DNA of 64,000 bases from Micavibrio sp. UBA6212 (GCA_002421905.1 DISK01000010.1:130116-194115), one strand, 5' to 3'. Shown: positions 9,737 to 17,510, counted from the stretch's first letter. Notes: a model not told the origin generated them from the sequence alone. Program-made: numbers and translations.

Positions 9737-9823
9737 GGAATGAGCGCTTTTCTCTTGAAATGAACAAATATCCCCTTTATAAACGCTCTGATCTGCGGGC
9801 AGGTGGCAGAGTGGTTGAATGCG
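9687..9823 (+). repeat. left copy of int-tail/promoter/tRNA 5'-half direct repeat
   Basis: 137-nt direct repeat of 11165-11301, collinear without gaps. I count six mismatches: five in the int tail up to the base after its stop codon, and one just before the tRNA. It contains the end of an integrase gene, a 60-bp spacer with promoter, and the tRNA-Ser 5' half. Confidence 0.93.
9755..9783 (+). promoter_or_regulatory. tRNA-Ser(CGA) promoter, now upstream of int
   Basis: TTGAAA (9755-9760), 17-bp spacer, TATAAA (9778-9783); the tRNA begins 13 bases later. This is a near-consensus sigma-70 promoter and is identical to the inner copy at 11233-11261. With the tRNA split, transcription from it would continue into the left end of the element and toward int. 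Confidence 0.8.
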
Positions 9824-9835
9824 CCGCTCTCGAAA
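9797..9835 (+). pseudogene. 5' half of host tRNA-Ser(CGA), interrupted
   Basis: Acceptor strand GGGCAGG, D arm and 5' anticodon stem CCGCT up to the anticodon loop CTCGAAA, after which the sequence turns into element DNA. Joined to 39214-39264 it rebuilds a perfect tRNA-Ser(CGA): stem CCGCT pairs with AGCGG, and acceptor GGGCAGG with CCTGCCC. Confidence 0.93.
9822..9835 (+). other. attL core
   Basis: The 14-bp sequence cgccgctctcgaaa is shared with 39200-39213. It contains the 7-nt anticodon loop ctcgaaa, the expected overlap region of a tyrosine recombinase, flanked in attB by the inverted anticodon-stem arms. Confidence 0.9.
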
Positions 9836-9882
9836 TGCAATTACCCCCTATTTATAAACAAAAATATACAACAATATCAATT

Positions 9883-9914
9883 AGTTAACATTGTTAACTT
9901 TTTCATATTATACT
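9883..9914 (+). promoter_or_regulatory. candidate int promoter with overlapping palindromic operator
   Basis: TTAACA (9885-9890), 18-bp spacer, TATACT (9909-9914). A perfect inverted repeat AGTTAAC-ATT-GTTAACT (9883-9899) covers the -35, as expected for a repressor or autoregulatory site. This is motif reading only. Confidence 0.45.
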
Positions 9915-9931
9915 TACACATATCTTACACA
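9913..9931 (+). repeat. left arm-type repeats CTTACACA x2
   Basis: CTTACACA at 9913-9920 and 9924-9931. The same pair occurs at the right end of the element (39127-39134 and 39139-39146) with almost the same spacing. Short direct repeats flanking the core on both element ends are the usual layout of arm sites bound by the integrase N-terminal domain. Confidence 0.6.
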
Positions 9932-9960
9932 GTTTTGCGCGTGCAAGGAGGTAAGTAGTG

Positions 9961-11214
9961 ATGCATGGCATAACACACACAATAATGGACGGGAAAATCC
10001 ATATCTACAAACGTGATAACAGCCGTTTCTGGCAATGTTCTACCTATATGAACGGATCCAACCACCGTTCTTCAACAAAGGAAGAAAGCCTGACCTTTGC
10101 GAAGGAATTTGCTAAACAATGGTATATGGCCATATACCTTCATTCTCAGCAAACAAAACAAGTAAGTCGCATTTCCGAGATGCTCAAGAAATTCGGGAAT
10201 AAAGAAATTGTCACCACATCCTCATCTGAATCTAGTCCAAGAAAGGTGAAGAGGCCAACAGGCGCAACCTTTCGTGAGGCTATGGAAAAATTTTTGCATG
10301 AATACCTTATCATTACAAAAGGACAGCGCAGCGAGAAATACGTCAAAGGCCAAGAGCTGCGTATCAGAGCGCACCTTCTCCCCTATTTCGGAGATATGCC
10401 TGTTGCGGATATAACTGCCGGAGTTGTCCAAGAATACAGAGTGCATCGTCAAACTCATGGACATAAAGGCATCATTCCCAGCAGAGCCTCACTCCATGCG
10501 GAAACCGTGGCTCTCCGCTTAATATTAAAAACTGCCCATCGTTATCAATGGATAGATTCTGTGCCGGATATATCTCCCCCCTACAAGACATCGGGAAAGA
10601 TAAAGCATAGAGCGTGGTTTTCTCCGGATGAATACAAAATGCTCTACAATGCCTCCAGAGAAAAGACACTGAAAAATTCTCGCTACACCTCTGCGTGGGA
10701 AGACTTCCACGACTACATATTATTCATGGCCAATACTGGCCTAAGACCCGATGAAGCCGCACGGCTGGAATATCGGGACGTTACAATCGTAACGGATGAA
10801 GATAGTGGCGAACGCCTGCTAGAAATTGAAGTGCGCGGCAAGCGCGGTGTCGGGTATTGTAAAAGTATGACAGGTGCCATTCTCCCTTTCCAGAGAATGC
10901 AAGGACGTCATAATCCCAAACCAACAGATAAGATATTTGGAAAAACACCACGTGGTTTAATGAATATTATTCTAGGAGAACTTAACCTTAAAAAGGATCG
11001 GGATGGAAACCCACGAACGGCTTACAGCCTGAGGCATACTTACATCTGCCTTCGATTGATGGAAGGAGCGGACATATACCAGATAGCCAAGAACTGCCGG
11101 ACGAGTGTCGAAATGATCGAAAAGTTCTATGCCGCTCATCTGAAAAATACGCTTGATGCCTCTGCTATTAACGTACGGAAACCCAAGAAAAAGGCAAAAA
11201 AGACGCTTAAATAG
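9961..11214 (+). CDS. int: tyrosine recombinase / integrase
   Basis: A 417-residue integrase from the ATG at 9961; a GTG at 9958 is the alternative, and AAGGAGG (9945-9951) serves either. N-terminal arm-binding region about 1-95; core-binding SAM-like domain about 100-200; catalytic domain about 215-400 with R262 (TGLRPDEAARLE), R358-H359 (YSLRHTY) and the nucleophile Y390 (MIEKFYAAH). The box II histidine three residues before R358 is Tyr, and the LGH-type histidine is Arg380. The C-terminus is a lysine-rich tail. It would insert and excise the element at the tRNA-Ser anticodon loop, working with the arm repeats. The gene points at the replacement tRNA, 60 bp downstream. Confidence 0.95.
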   Translation: MHGITHTIMDGKIHIYKRDNSRFWQCSTYMNGSNHRSSTKEESLTFAKEFAKQWYMAIYLHSQQTKQVSRISEMLKKFGNKEIVTTSSSESSPRKVKRPTGATFREAMEKFLHEYLIITKGQRSEKYVKGQELRIRAHLLPYFGDMPVADITAGVVQEYRVHRQTHGHKGIIPSRASLHAETVALRLILKTAHRYQWIDSVPDISPPYKTSGKIKHRAWFSPDEYKMLYNASREKTLKNSRYTSAWEDFHDYILFMANTGLRPDEAARLEYRDVTIVTDEDSGERLLEIEVRGKRGVGYCKSMTGAILPFQRMQGRHNPKPTDKIFGKTPRGLMNIILGELNLKKDRDGNPRTAYSLRHTYICLRLMEGADIYQIAKNCRTSVEMIEKFYAAHLKNTLDASAINVRKPKKKAKKTLK

Positions 11215-11301
11215 GGAATGAGCGCTTTTCTCTTGAAATGAACAAATATCCCCTTTATAAACGCTCTGATCTACGGGCAGGTGGCAGAGTGGTTGAATGC
11301 G
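11165..11301 (+). repeat. inner copy of int-tail/promoter/tRNA 5'-half direct repeat
   Basis: Partner of 9687-9823: the last codons of the intact int, the 60-bp spacer with promoter, and the first 27 nt of the intact tRNA-Ser. The two copies diverge right after this block, where the anticodon stems differ (TCGGT here, CCGCT in the host gene). Confidence 0.93.
11233..11261 (+). promoter_or_regulatory. promoter of the replacement tRNA-Ser
   Basis: TTGAAA (11233-11238), 17-bp spacer, TATAAA (11256-11261), 13 bases before the tRNA. It should allow expression of the element-borne tRNA wherever the element lands. Confidence 0.8.
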
Positions 11302-11364
11302 TCGGTCTCGAAAACCGATATAGGTGCGAGCCTATCGAGGGTTCGAATCCCTCCCTGCCCGCCA
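11275..11364 (+). tRNA. tRNA-Ser(CGA), intact, carried by the element
   Basis: 90 nt: acceptor GGGCAGG/CCTGCCC, discriminator G, encoded CCA; anticodon stem TCGGT/ACCGA with loop CTCGAAA (anticodon CGA, reads UCG); variable arm TAGG-TGCGAG-CCTA; T arm GAGGG-TTCGAAT-CCCTC. All stems pair. It has the same anticodon as the host gene broken by the element but different anticodon-stem bases, so it is a distinct allele and not a simple duplicate. It most likely compensates for the disrupted host gene. Confidence 0.96.
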
Positions 11365-11388
11365 TTTAATAATTACATCTACTAACCT

Positions 11389-11955
11389 CTAGGCTTGCCA
11401 TTCCGACGATATTGCTTCTTTCATCTTATCTATCTCCGAAGGCAAGAACGCATAGAACGGTATGGACAAATAATCACACAGACTTTGTGCTAACAGAAAT
11501 GATCTATCCTGTTGCTTAGCAAGCTCTTCTGAGCTTCTTTCTGGACGAGTCCTTGTAACATCCCTCTGCCGTCTAGCGACTATAGTCTCGACCTCATCAA
11601 ACAAGAATATCAAACGACTCGGGGCAATCATCTTAAAAATAGAAAAAGGAATATCTATGAGCTCTTCATCATTATCAACCAGCATATGAGCGTCAAGAAA
11701 AATCCGGCAGTCTTTGTCAATATCGACAAGGTCACAATTAAACTGTTCTGCCATCAAAAACTGATTTTTGAGAATGACCTCCTTATTCAGCACACGCAAG
11801 CTGTCGCGCTCGATGTTAGTCAGCTTCTTCTTTATTAAACTACCCGCAGAAAGATGGATGCATATCCCCTCTTCAGATAACAATCGATTTATTACAAATG
11901 TCTTCCCAACCCCTGAAAGACCCACAAAAAGGGTAATATCTCTCTGATTAGACAT
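11389..11955 (-). CDS. P-loop nucleotide-kinase-like protein
   Basis: 188 residues. Walker A GLSGVGKT lies at residues 13-20; IFLDAH and a hydrophobic strand ending in DE (LIFLFDEVE) follow; an arginine-rich lid-like segment (RRQRDVTRTRPERSS) precedes a helix QQDRSFLLAQSL. This arrangement resembles archaeal AdkA-type adenylate kinases and small AAA_17/AAA_18 proteins, so an NMP-kinase-like or RNA/nucleotide-handling role is plausible. It is the last gene of the long minus-strand operon and overlaps the PIN-GNAT gene by 8 bases, so the two are probably co-translated. The substrate cannot be read from sequence. Confidence 0.75.
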   Translation of the reverse strand: MSNQRDITLFVGLSGVGKTFVINRLLSEEGICIHLSAGSLIKKKLTNIERDSLRVLNKEVILKNQFLMAEQFNCDLVDIDKDCRIFLDAHMLVDNDEELIDIPFSIFKMIAPSRLIFLFDEVETIVARRQRDVTRTRPERSSEELAKQQDRSFLLAQSLCDYLSIPFYAFLPSEIDKMKEAISSEWQA

Positions 11956-13495
11956 TCATATGAATCCTTGGTTCCAATTCTATAAATTGCTCATTATCAA
12001 TTAATCTAATAGATTGGTAAGGGCCCAAAATCCCGACACCCTCCATTTCCTCATATGAGATAGGCGGCGATATATGACCCGCTAAAAGAAAGTTTATAAC
12101 CTTTACTTTCTTTGTTTCTCCATTAGTAAATCCCTCAAGTTCACTTTGACTAAAAACAGACCGTTTAGCAGTAAGCCTTAACAATTCGTCATTCCTGCTA
12201 GTTATATCAAAACCATCGACAATTCCAACCGTTACCAATGACTGAGAGTCTAATGAACCAATATCTTTTAGAAGAAAAAACAAAAGCACATCACCTATTC
12301 GTACCGAATTTGTTTGAGCATGAGAAACATATACTTTTCTAATGGTATTTCCTGCTATCTTATTTCCACTAATCCCTCCCGTATGCGCAAACAGTTCTGC
12401 CTGATGGCGATTAACATTCTCAGGAAAAAGTGTTGCATAATAATCCGAGTGAATAGGAACTAAAAATTTCCTTATATTTTTTCCACTAAGAAATGCTGGA
12501 TAATATTGACGATGATACCCAAGAGGATCAGTGCAAGGTATGGTTTTCAAGAGATTAGCGCCAAATGATTTTGCCAAATAAAGCTCTCCACCAGCACGAC
12601 CTATATTTTCAAATCCATATTGAAGAAGCAAGTCAACAAGACTCTTATGTTTTGGATATACTGTAAGATAAACAAGATCATAGCTATTTTTATGCGCCCA
12701 CCAAAGAATTTGCTTAAGAAGCTGTTCACCCAGCTTTTCCCCTCGGTACTTCTCTTTAATTTTAAATGTACAGACCTTAAGAATTTTCTGAGGGGTTTGA
12801 CTAAAGGCTTCTGTCGCAGAAGAAACAGCATCAATCATATCCGCAAAAGTTTCATCTTTGCGTATAGCAATACCTGCAATTTCATTGTTAAAATTTATTG
12901 TCCAACATGGCCTATGGTTTCTGGCACAACTTTTATCGAACCACTCTCCGAACCCGTCATAGTCCTCCTGTAGGGATAAAAAAATATCGTCTCGGCGATT
13001 TATTTGATGACATTGTTTTTCTTCAATAAAAGGTAGCTCAACCGATAGACTATCGTATTTATTCCTAAGCCAAACCAATGCGTCTTCTACTGTGAAAACA
13101 CGGTTGGCTATTCCTAGCCTCAGGGCACGTTTATGCAATCCACGATCTTGCGTAATTAGAAAATCTACCGCGCCTACTTCATGCAATGTGTACAAAAGAA
13201 TGACATCAACATAATCATTTGGATTCTTTATTTCACCATAAACATCTTCAAGCGCTTCTTCATTAGGAATCGGAATTCCATTCAACTCAGGAAATTTGGC
13301 AATTTTTGAAGTAATAACCGCCTTGCGATTAAGATCATTATCTCTATTAATATCCGATCGTGATGCTTCATGTACAAAAATCTGAACACTATTTAACTGG
13401 CATCTCTGTAGGAGCTCAGAAAACCCCTCATCAATCTCTTTACTGTCCTCTAGACCAATGAGGATGTTCGTATCAATGAGTAGCTTCTCACCCAT
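11948..13495 (-). CDS. PIN nuclease - GNAT acetyltransferase - EVE/PUA-like fusion
   Basis: 515 residues in three parts. Residues 1-150 are a PIN domain with the acidic set D8 (LLIDTN), E43, D97 and D117 (ITQD). About 190-310 is a GNAT fold with the acetyl-CoA loop around YRGEKLGEQLL, and YGFENIG near its end. About 340-510 looks like an EVE/PUA-type domain (RIGDVLLFFLLKD, VTVGIVDGF). PIN domains cut RNA, GNAT toxins acetylate aminoacyl-tRNA or protein, and EVE/PUA folds bind modified bases; the joint role here is unknown. It abuts the ASCH gene with no gap (AGGGG before its ATG) and overlaps the kinase-like gene, forming a three-gene module that looks like a toxin-antitoxin or defence unit. 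Confidence 0.8.
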   Translation of the reverse strand: MGEKLLIDTNILIGLEDSKEIDEGFSELLQRCQLNSVQIFVHEASRSDINRDNDLNRKAVITSKIAKFPELNGIPIPNEEALEDVYGEIKNPNDYVDVILLYTLHEVGAVDFLITQDRGLHKRALRLGIANRVFTVEDALVWLRNKYDSLSVELPFIEEKQCHQINRRDDIFLSLQEDYDGFGEWFDKSCARNHRPCWTINFNNEIAGIAIRKDETFADMIDAVSSATEAFSQTPQKILKVCTFKIKEKYRGEKLGEQLLKQILWWAHKNSYDLVYLTVYPKHKSLVDLLLQYGFENIGRAGGELYLAKSFGANLLKTIPCTDPLGYHRQYYPAFLSGKNIRKFLVPIHSDYYATLFPENVNRHQAELFAHTGGISGNKIAGNTIRKVYVSHAQTNSVRIGDVLLFFLLKDIGSLDSQSLVTVGIVDGFDITSRNDELLRLTAKRSVFSQSELEGFTNGETKKVKVINFLLAGHISPPISYEEMEGVGILGPYQSIRLIDNEQFIELEPRIHMNV

Positions 13496-13933
13496 TTATG
13501 CCCCTATTGCCTTTAATATTTTTTTTGAGGCATAACAGTAAGATTGGGGAGCAGAAATTTTATATTTCTTCTCTAAACTTTTAACATCTATAGGAAGTTC
13601 AAGTTTAACAGGATGGGACAAAGATACCGCATACCCCTCCTCAACCCCATCGAAGTATGTATAAAAGAATTCTTTTTCAACACACGCCCCCTTATTATAT
13701 TTCTTCCATAGCTTTGCCACAGACAATTTTTCTACGCCCTCAATAACAGCGTATCCGATAATTTCCTTTATTGGACTTGAGGCATAAACGATAACCTTTC
13801 CACCCTTGATATTGTCGACTGGAAACCTCCTCCGTAACTCTACCGTTTTTACCCCATCAATAATCTTTAGCGCATAATTTGGTTTTATGCTGATGATAAA
13901 GTTTTTTGGTTCTTCATCAAACAAATCTTCCAT
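13496..13933 (-). CDS. ASCH-domain protein
   Basis: 145 residues from the ATG at 13933 (a GTG one codon earlier is possible). The sequence ISIKPNYALKIIDG, then KTVELRRRFP, then KVIVYASSPIKEIIGYAVI is the classic ASCH pattern: the lysine/E-L-R loop followed by strands with a conserved 'YAS' turn. ASCH is a PUA-related fold thought to bind RNA or modified nucleotides, and some members are N4-acetylcytidine hydrolases. It is the first gene of the ASCH / PIN-GNAT-EVE / kinase-like trio, 29 bp after the DUF262 gene stop. It could act as the antitoxin or as a sensor; this is inference. Confidence 0.8.
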   Translation of the reverse strand: MEDLFDEEPKNFIISIKPNYALKIIDGVKTVELRRRFPVDNIKGGKVIVYASSPIKEIIGYAVIEGVEKLSVAKLWKKYNKGACVEKEFFYTYFDGVEEGYAVSLSHPVKLELPIDVKSLEKKYKISAPQSYCYASKKILKAIGA

Positions 13934-13962
13934 CACTCCACCTTACTCAAAGTATAAAAAAT

Positions 13963-15696
13963 TTATGCAATCAACTCTTCTTCAACCAAAAAATCAAAAA
14001 ATCTGTCTAATATAGATTTTTCCCGTTCAATGATCTGTTGCTCTCCAAATTCATTATAACCAATAATTTTCTCAATTTCAGAAATCTTACTTTTATCTTT
14101 ATTTTTCCCTCGACGAACCTGCCCACTATATGTTTTTTTCTTATCTTCAAAACGATAATCTGACGCTTTGATATTAATACTCGCTTCTAAAAGGACCTTA
14201 TTGCCGAGGGAATCAATTCTCGCATCATCATTAAGCCCCATTTCCATTTCTTGACGCTTCTTAGGATAAATATGCTCCAAATGAAGAATTTCATTAATAT
14301 CAATTAGCTCTTGGTTCGGAAAAGTATAAGCATACCACGTCACTATAGAGCGCGTTACATTACGCTGATTAGTAAATATATAATTCTCAAAAGATGCACG
14401 CGTCTGGTTCTGAGTGAATTTATATTCCGAAAATGTAGCATCATCACCATTTACAATACTTACCATTTCGTCGTATACGGGCGTACGCAGCGCATTAACT
14501 CCTGGATCAGTTATTGCACGGGTGAAAATAAATGCGGTTATTCTATCTAAGAAATTACTAAACTTTCCGTCGTCTAAAAGGCCCTCGCTATTTTTGTTAT
14601 GTAGAAAAAAAACAGAAGTAATGTTTTGCCACATACCATTTGGAGCATAATTCAACACAAACAGCTTTTTTAGAACACTATCAGAAAATCGCCCCTTGTC
14701 TTGCAACTGAACGCTTCTCCAGAACGCGGCAAGAGCTTTTATTTCGTTAATAGTATTATCTTGCCTTAAATAACGATACTTATCCCTCTCGTAGAACTTA
14801 CGAAGAGCTTCTGTAGTAGAGCTTTTATTCCCCTCTTTAGCTCTCAAAAAATACATATAACGCGTAAAAAGCTCATCCATTGGCGTGCCTGAAATTGGAT
14901 TAAACACTGATCCCGTTATCTCTTCCAAATTTTTCCATTCACCAATAAAATCATCTTTCTTATTTTGTTCGCTATAATATTTATAAAACTGAGCTTTTAA
15001 AATATCCGCATCAGACAAAGGCAAACCACGATCATTAAGCGTAGAGAATATTCGAAGCGCCGTGTCTTGAGATTCCGCCTCAATAGGCAAAAGAATACAA
15101 TTATTTAATATTCTGGCAGGCAAATAAGGAAAGTAACTCGGAAATCCTTGTAAAAATTCATCAATCTTTTTCTGAAAAAATTTGTAGTTATTTACGTACT
15201 GACTTTTACTGCCTGCCCGCACATCCCCAACTCTCAACAATTCGAGAAACTCCCCTTTATCGTTATCTGTTGCAACTTCAGAGTCAATCTTTAAACTGGA
15301 TCTATCAATTTTTCCCAGCTCATCCGCCTTCCAGATGCACATCTCAATATTATTGCGCATTTGCTTGGAGTCATCATCCTGCATATTAGAAAACTTGTCG
15401 TAGAATGCTCGCAGCATTAACATCAAAGTTGTTAATCTCTGTTGCCCATCAATAACCTCTGACTTACCACTATCATTTCTATACGTTACAATTGATCCCA
15501 AAAAATATTCTTCGTTCTTGTTAAATGCGCTAGAATTATTATTTGGAAAGGAGAATGCAAAAATATCATCCCAAAGAGTTTGACATTGATCCTCATCCCA
15601 AGCATAAGGCCTTTGGTAATCTGGAATTAAGAAATCTGCTTTCGGATCAGATAGAAGTAAAAATATTGTTTTTTGATCTACACTTAACTTTGACAT
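13963..15696 (-). CDS. DUF262/DUF1524 (GmrSD-like) nuclease
   Basis: 577 residues from the ATG at 15696, chosen because GAAGAGG lies 6 bases upstream; an in-frame start at 15717 would overlap the previous gene. N-terminal DUF262 (ParB/Srx-like) motifs: DYQRPYAW, a trailing FLGSIV, and IDGQQRLTTL. C-terminal DUF1524 with an HNH-type HLEHIYPK near residue 480. Fused DUF262-DUF1524 proteins include the type IV restriction enzyme GmrSD, which cuts glucosylated hydroxymethylcytosine DNA, and several phage-defence proteins. It is immediately downstream of the 101-aa gene in the same operon. The target modification is not predictable here. Confidence 0.88.
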   Translation of the reverse strand: MSKLSVDQKTIFLLLSDPKADFLIPDYQRPYAWDEDQCQTLWDDIFAFSFPNNNSSAFNKNEEYFLGSIVTYRNDSGKSEVIDGQQRLTTLMLMLRAFYDKFSNMQDDDSKQMRNNIEMCIWKADELGKIDRSSLKIDSEVATDNDKGEFLELLRVGDVRAGSKSQYVNNYKFFQKKIDEFLQGFPSYFPYLPARILNNCILLPIEAESQDTALRIFSTLNDRGLPLSDADILKAQFYKYYSEQNKKDDFIGEWKNLEEITGSVFNPISGTPMDELFTRYMYFLRAKEGNKSSTTEALRKFYERDKYRYLRQDNTINEIKALAAFWRSVQLQDKGRFSDSVLKKLFVLNYAPNGMWQNITSVFFLHNKNSEGLLDDGKFSNFLDRITAFIFTRAITDPGVNALRTPVYDEMVSIVNGDDATFSEYKFTQNQTRASFENYIFTNQRNVTRSIVTWYAYTFPNQELIDINEILHLEHIYPKKRQEMEMGLNDDARIDSLGNKVLLEASINIKASDYRFEDKKKTYSGQVRRGKNKDKSKISEIEKIIGYNEFGEQQIIEREKSILDRFFDFLVEEELIA

Positions 15697-15697
15697 T

Positions 15698-16003
15698 CTA
15701 ACCTCTTCTTTCCACAAAATTATTTGAAATCAATAGGCTTTCAGCCTGATGAATTACATCATCTGGGATATTCCTAGAAACAACGACTATTTCGAGTACT
15801 TTCCTAGTCATGCCTTGAGAGATTATACACCTAGCTTGAGTTACACGAGTTTTGCATCCGCTCTCAACCCAAGCCTCATTTTTCATTAAAAAATCAACAA
15901 GCTCTTCATTACTAATTGTAAAGTCTGAAAAATGCTCAAAGTATTTAACAAAGCACTTCATTCCCACTGACTGAATTGATCTTTTTAGCTGAGTATCGTT
16001 CAT
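15698..16003 (-). CDS. small protein of unknown function (101 aa)
   Basis: 101 residues starting at an ATG preceded by GAGGG. It is predicted soluble and alpha/beta, with 'VVVSRNIPDDVIHQAESLL' near the end; no family is recognised. It lies 16 bp after hsdM and its stop is 1 bp from the DUF262 start, so it is translated within the defence operon. The tight coupling suggests an accessory or regulatory partner of the DUF262 nuclease. Confidence 0.7.
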   Translation of the reverse strand: MNDTQLKRSIQSVGMKCFVKYFEHFSDFTISNEELVDFLMKNEAWVESGCKTRVTQARCIISQGMTRKVLEIVVVSRNIPDDVIHQAESLLISNNFVERRG

Positions 16004-16019
16004 AATATTTCCCTCTTAA

Positions 16020-17504
16020 TCACGCCACCTTATTCAAAGCACCGAGAATTTCACGAAAGCTGTTTAATCCAGCTTCAAGATTCTCGATAATATCTTGAGC
16101 CAATTCATCAGGTTCCGGAAGATTATCCAGATCACTCAGACTTTTGTCTTTCAGCCAGAAAATGTCGAGGCTTGTCTTGTCGCGAGAAATCAGTTCATCA
16201 TAGCTAAATTTCCGCCAGCGTCCTTCTAGGTTTTTCTCTGCATCCCACGCCTCTTTTCGTGCATGGCGATTTTCAGGATTATAACAGACGATAAAATCCG
16301 ATAGATCATCCGCCCGCATGGTTTTCTTTTTAAGCGTATGGTGAATATTTGTCCGGTAATCATAGTACCAAACTTCTTTTGTCCACGGCTCCTTACTTGC
16401 CTCACGGTTATCAAAGAACAGAACATTCGCCTTTACACCGTTGGCATAAAAGATACCCGTTGGAAGGCGCAGGATTGTATGAAGTTCTGTTGTTTCAAGA
16501 AGCTTTTTGCGAACTGTTTCGCCTGCCCCGCCCTCAAAGAGGACGTTATCAGGCACAACGACAGCCGCCCGTCCCGTGGTTTTGAGCATAGAGCGGATAT
16601 GCTGAACAAAGTTGAGCTGTTTGTTTGATGTTGTAGCCCAGAAATCCTGACGGTTATAAGTCAGATCGTCAGTTTCCTGCTCGCCTTCTTCATTGGTAAA
16701 ACTCATACTGCTTTTCTTACCGAACGGAGGGTTCGCCAGAACATAATCAAAAGTACGCGGGCTTGGAGCAACCAACGCATCATTCGGGGAGACAGCCGAC
16801 TCCCCATCCATTTCCCCAATATTGTGAAGAAACATATTCATGAGGCACAGGCGGCGGGTATTTGCCACAATCTCATTCCCGAAGAATGTTTCATGTTTTA
16901 AGAATGCCTTTTGGTTCTTATCAAGTTTATGATTGTTCACCAAAAAATCATAAGCCGACAGGAAAAATCCGCCAGTCCCACAGGCAGGGTCGGCAATGGT
17001 TTTATTGGGTTCAGGGCGGACGCACTCCACCATTGCCTTAATCAGCGCACGCGGCGTAAAATATTGTCCGGCACCGGACTTAGTATCTTCAGCATTCTTT
17101 TCCAAAAGGCCTTCGTAAATATCGCCCTTGGTATCCGCGCCCATGGTCACCCATTCGGTATCATCCACCATGTCAATGAGACGATAGAGCTTCGCAGGGT
17201 CTTGGATTTTATTCTGCGCCTTGGTAAAAATTTGCCCCAACATCCCTGATTTATTGCCAAGCTCCCTCAGCAGCGTAACATAATGAACTTCTAACTCTGC
17301 TCCCTTCTTAGATTTCAAGCTTTGCCAGTTATAGGCCGCAGGAATACCCACATCACGGTTGTAAGGAGGCTTGGAATATTCATCCGCCATCTTGAGGAAG
17401 ATCAGATAAGTTAGTTGTTCCAGATAGTCCCCGTACCCCACCCCGTCATCACGCAGGGTCGTACAAAAACTCCAGACTTTAGAAACGATTGTTGATGTGT
17501 TCAT
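16020..17504 (-). CDS. hsdM: type I restriction-modification N6-adenine methyltransferase subunit
   Basis: 494 residues. An N-terminal HsdM bundle (YGDYLEQLTYLIFLKMADE) is followed by the methyltransferase domain with SAM motif DPACGTGGFF and catalytic NPPFGKK. Two copies with HsdS form the methylase; with HsdR they form the restriction complex. The gene begins 6 bp after the DUF4935 PIN stop. Its first 56 nt are duplicated at 18639-18694, showing that the PIN gene entered at this start (see that entry). The ATG at 17504 has only a distant GAGGA, so translation may partly depend on coupling to the gene before it. Confidence 0.96.
   Translation of the reverse strand: MNTSTIVSKVWSFCTTLRDDGVGYGDYLEQLTYLIFLKMADEYSKPPYNRDVGIPAAYNWQSLKSKKGAELEVHYVTLLRELGNKSGMLGQIFTKAQNKIQDPAKLYRLIDMVDDTEWVTMGADTKGDIYEGLLEKNAEDTKSGAGQYFTPRALIKAMVECVRPEPNKTIADPACGTGGFFLSAYDFLVNNHKLDKNQKAFLKHETFFGNEIVANTRRLCLMNMFLHNIGEMDGESAVSPNDALVAPSPRTFDYVLANPPFGKKSSMSFTNEEGEQETDDLTYNRQDFWATTSNKQLNFVQHIRSMLKTTGRAAVVVPDNVLFEGGAGETVRKKLLETTELHTILRLPTGIFYANGVKANVLFFDNREASKEPWTKEVWYYDYRTNIHHTLKKKTMRADDLSDFIVCYNPENRHARKEAWDAEKNLEGRWRKFSYDELISRDKTSLDIFWLKDKSLSDLDNLPEPDELAQDIIENLEAGLNSFREILGALNKVA
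17449..17504. repeat. hsdM 5'-end repeat, functional copy
   Basis: 56 nt at the start of hsdM that match 18639-18694 with four mismatches and no gaps. Together they bracket the DUF4935 gene. Confidence 0.9.
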
Positions 17505-17510
17505 ATAATT

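Larger units (their letters stand above)
9532..9960. other. 429-bp gene-free junction between host DNA and element
   Basis: From left to right this stretch holds: AT-rich spacer; the remnant of an integrase 3' end (9662-9736); a tRNA promoter (9755-9783); the 5' half of tRNA-Ser(CGA) (9797-9835); the crossover core (9822-9835); a 7-bp inverted repeat and promoter for int (9883-9914); arm-type repeats (9913-9931); and the int ribosome binding site AAGGAGG (9945-9951). Each is listed separately. Confidence 0.85.

Noticed and set aside
694..9835. A second element bounded by the two tRNA-Ser loci (UGA and CGA)
   Set aside because: The tRNA-Ser(UGA) gene is intact, no att-like core is shared, and there is no integrase beyond the short remnant; co-location of two tRNA-Ser genes is not enough.
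9598..9840. Minus-strand open frame over the left attachment region
   Set aside because: It overlaps the int remnant, tRNA promoter and tRNA half on the other strand; the apparent repeats at DNA level explain it.
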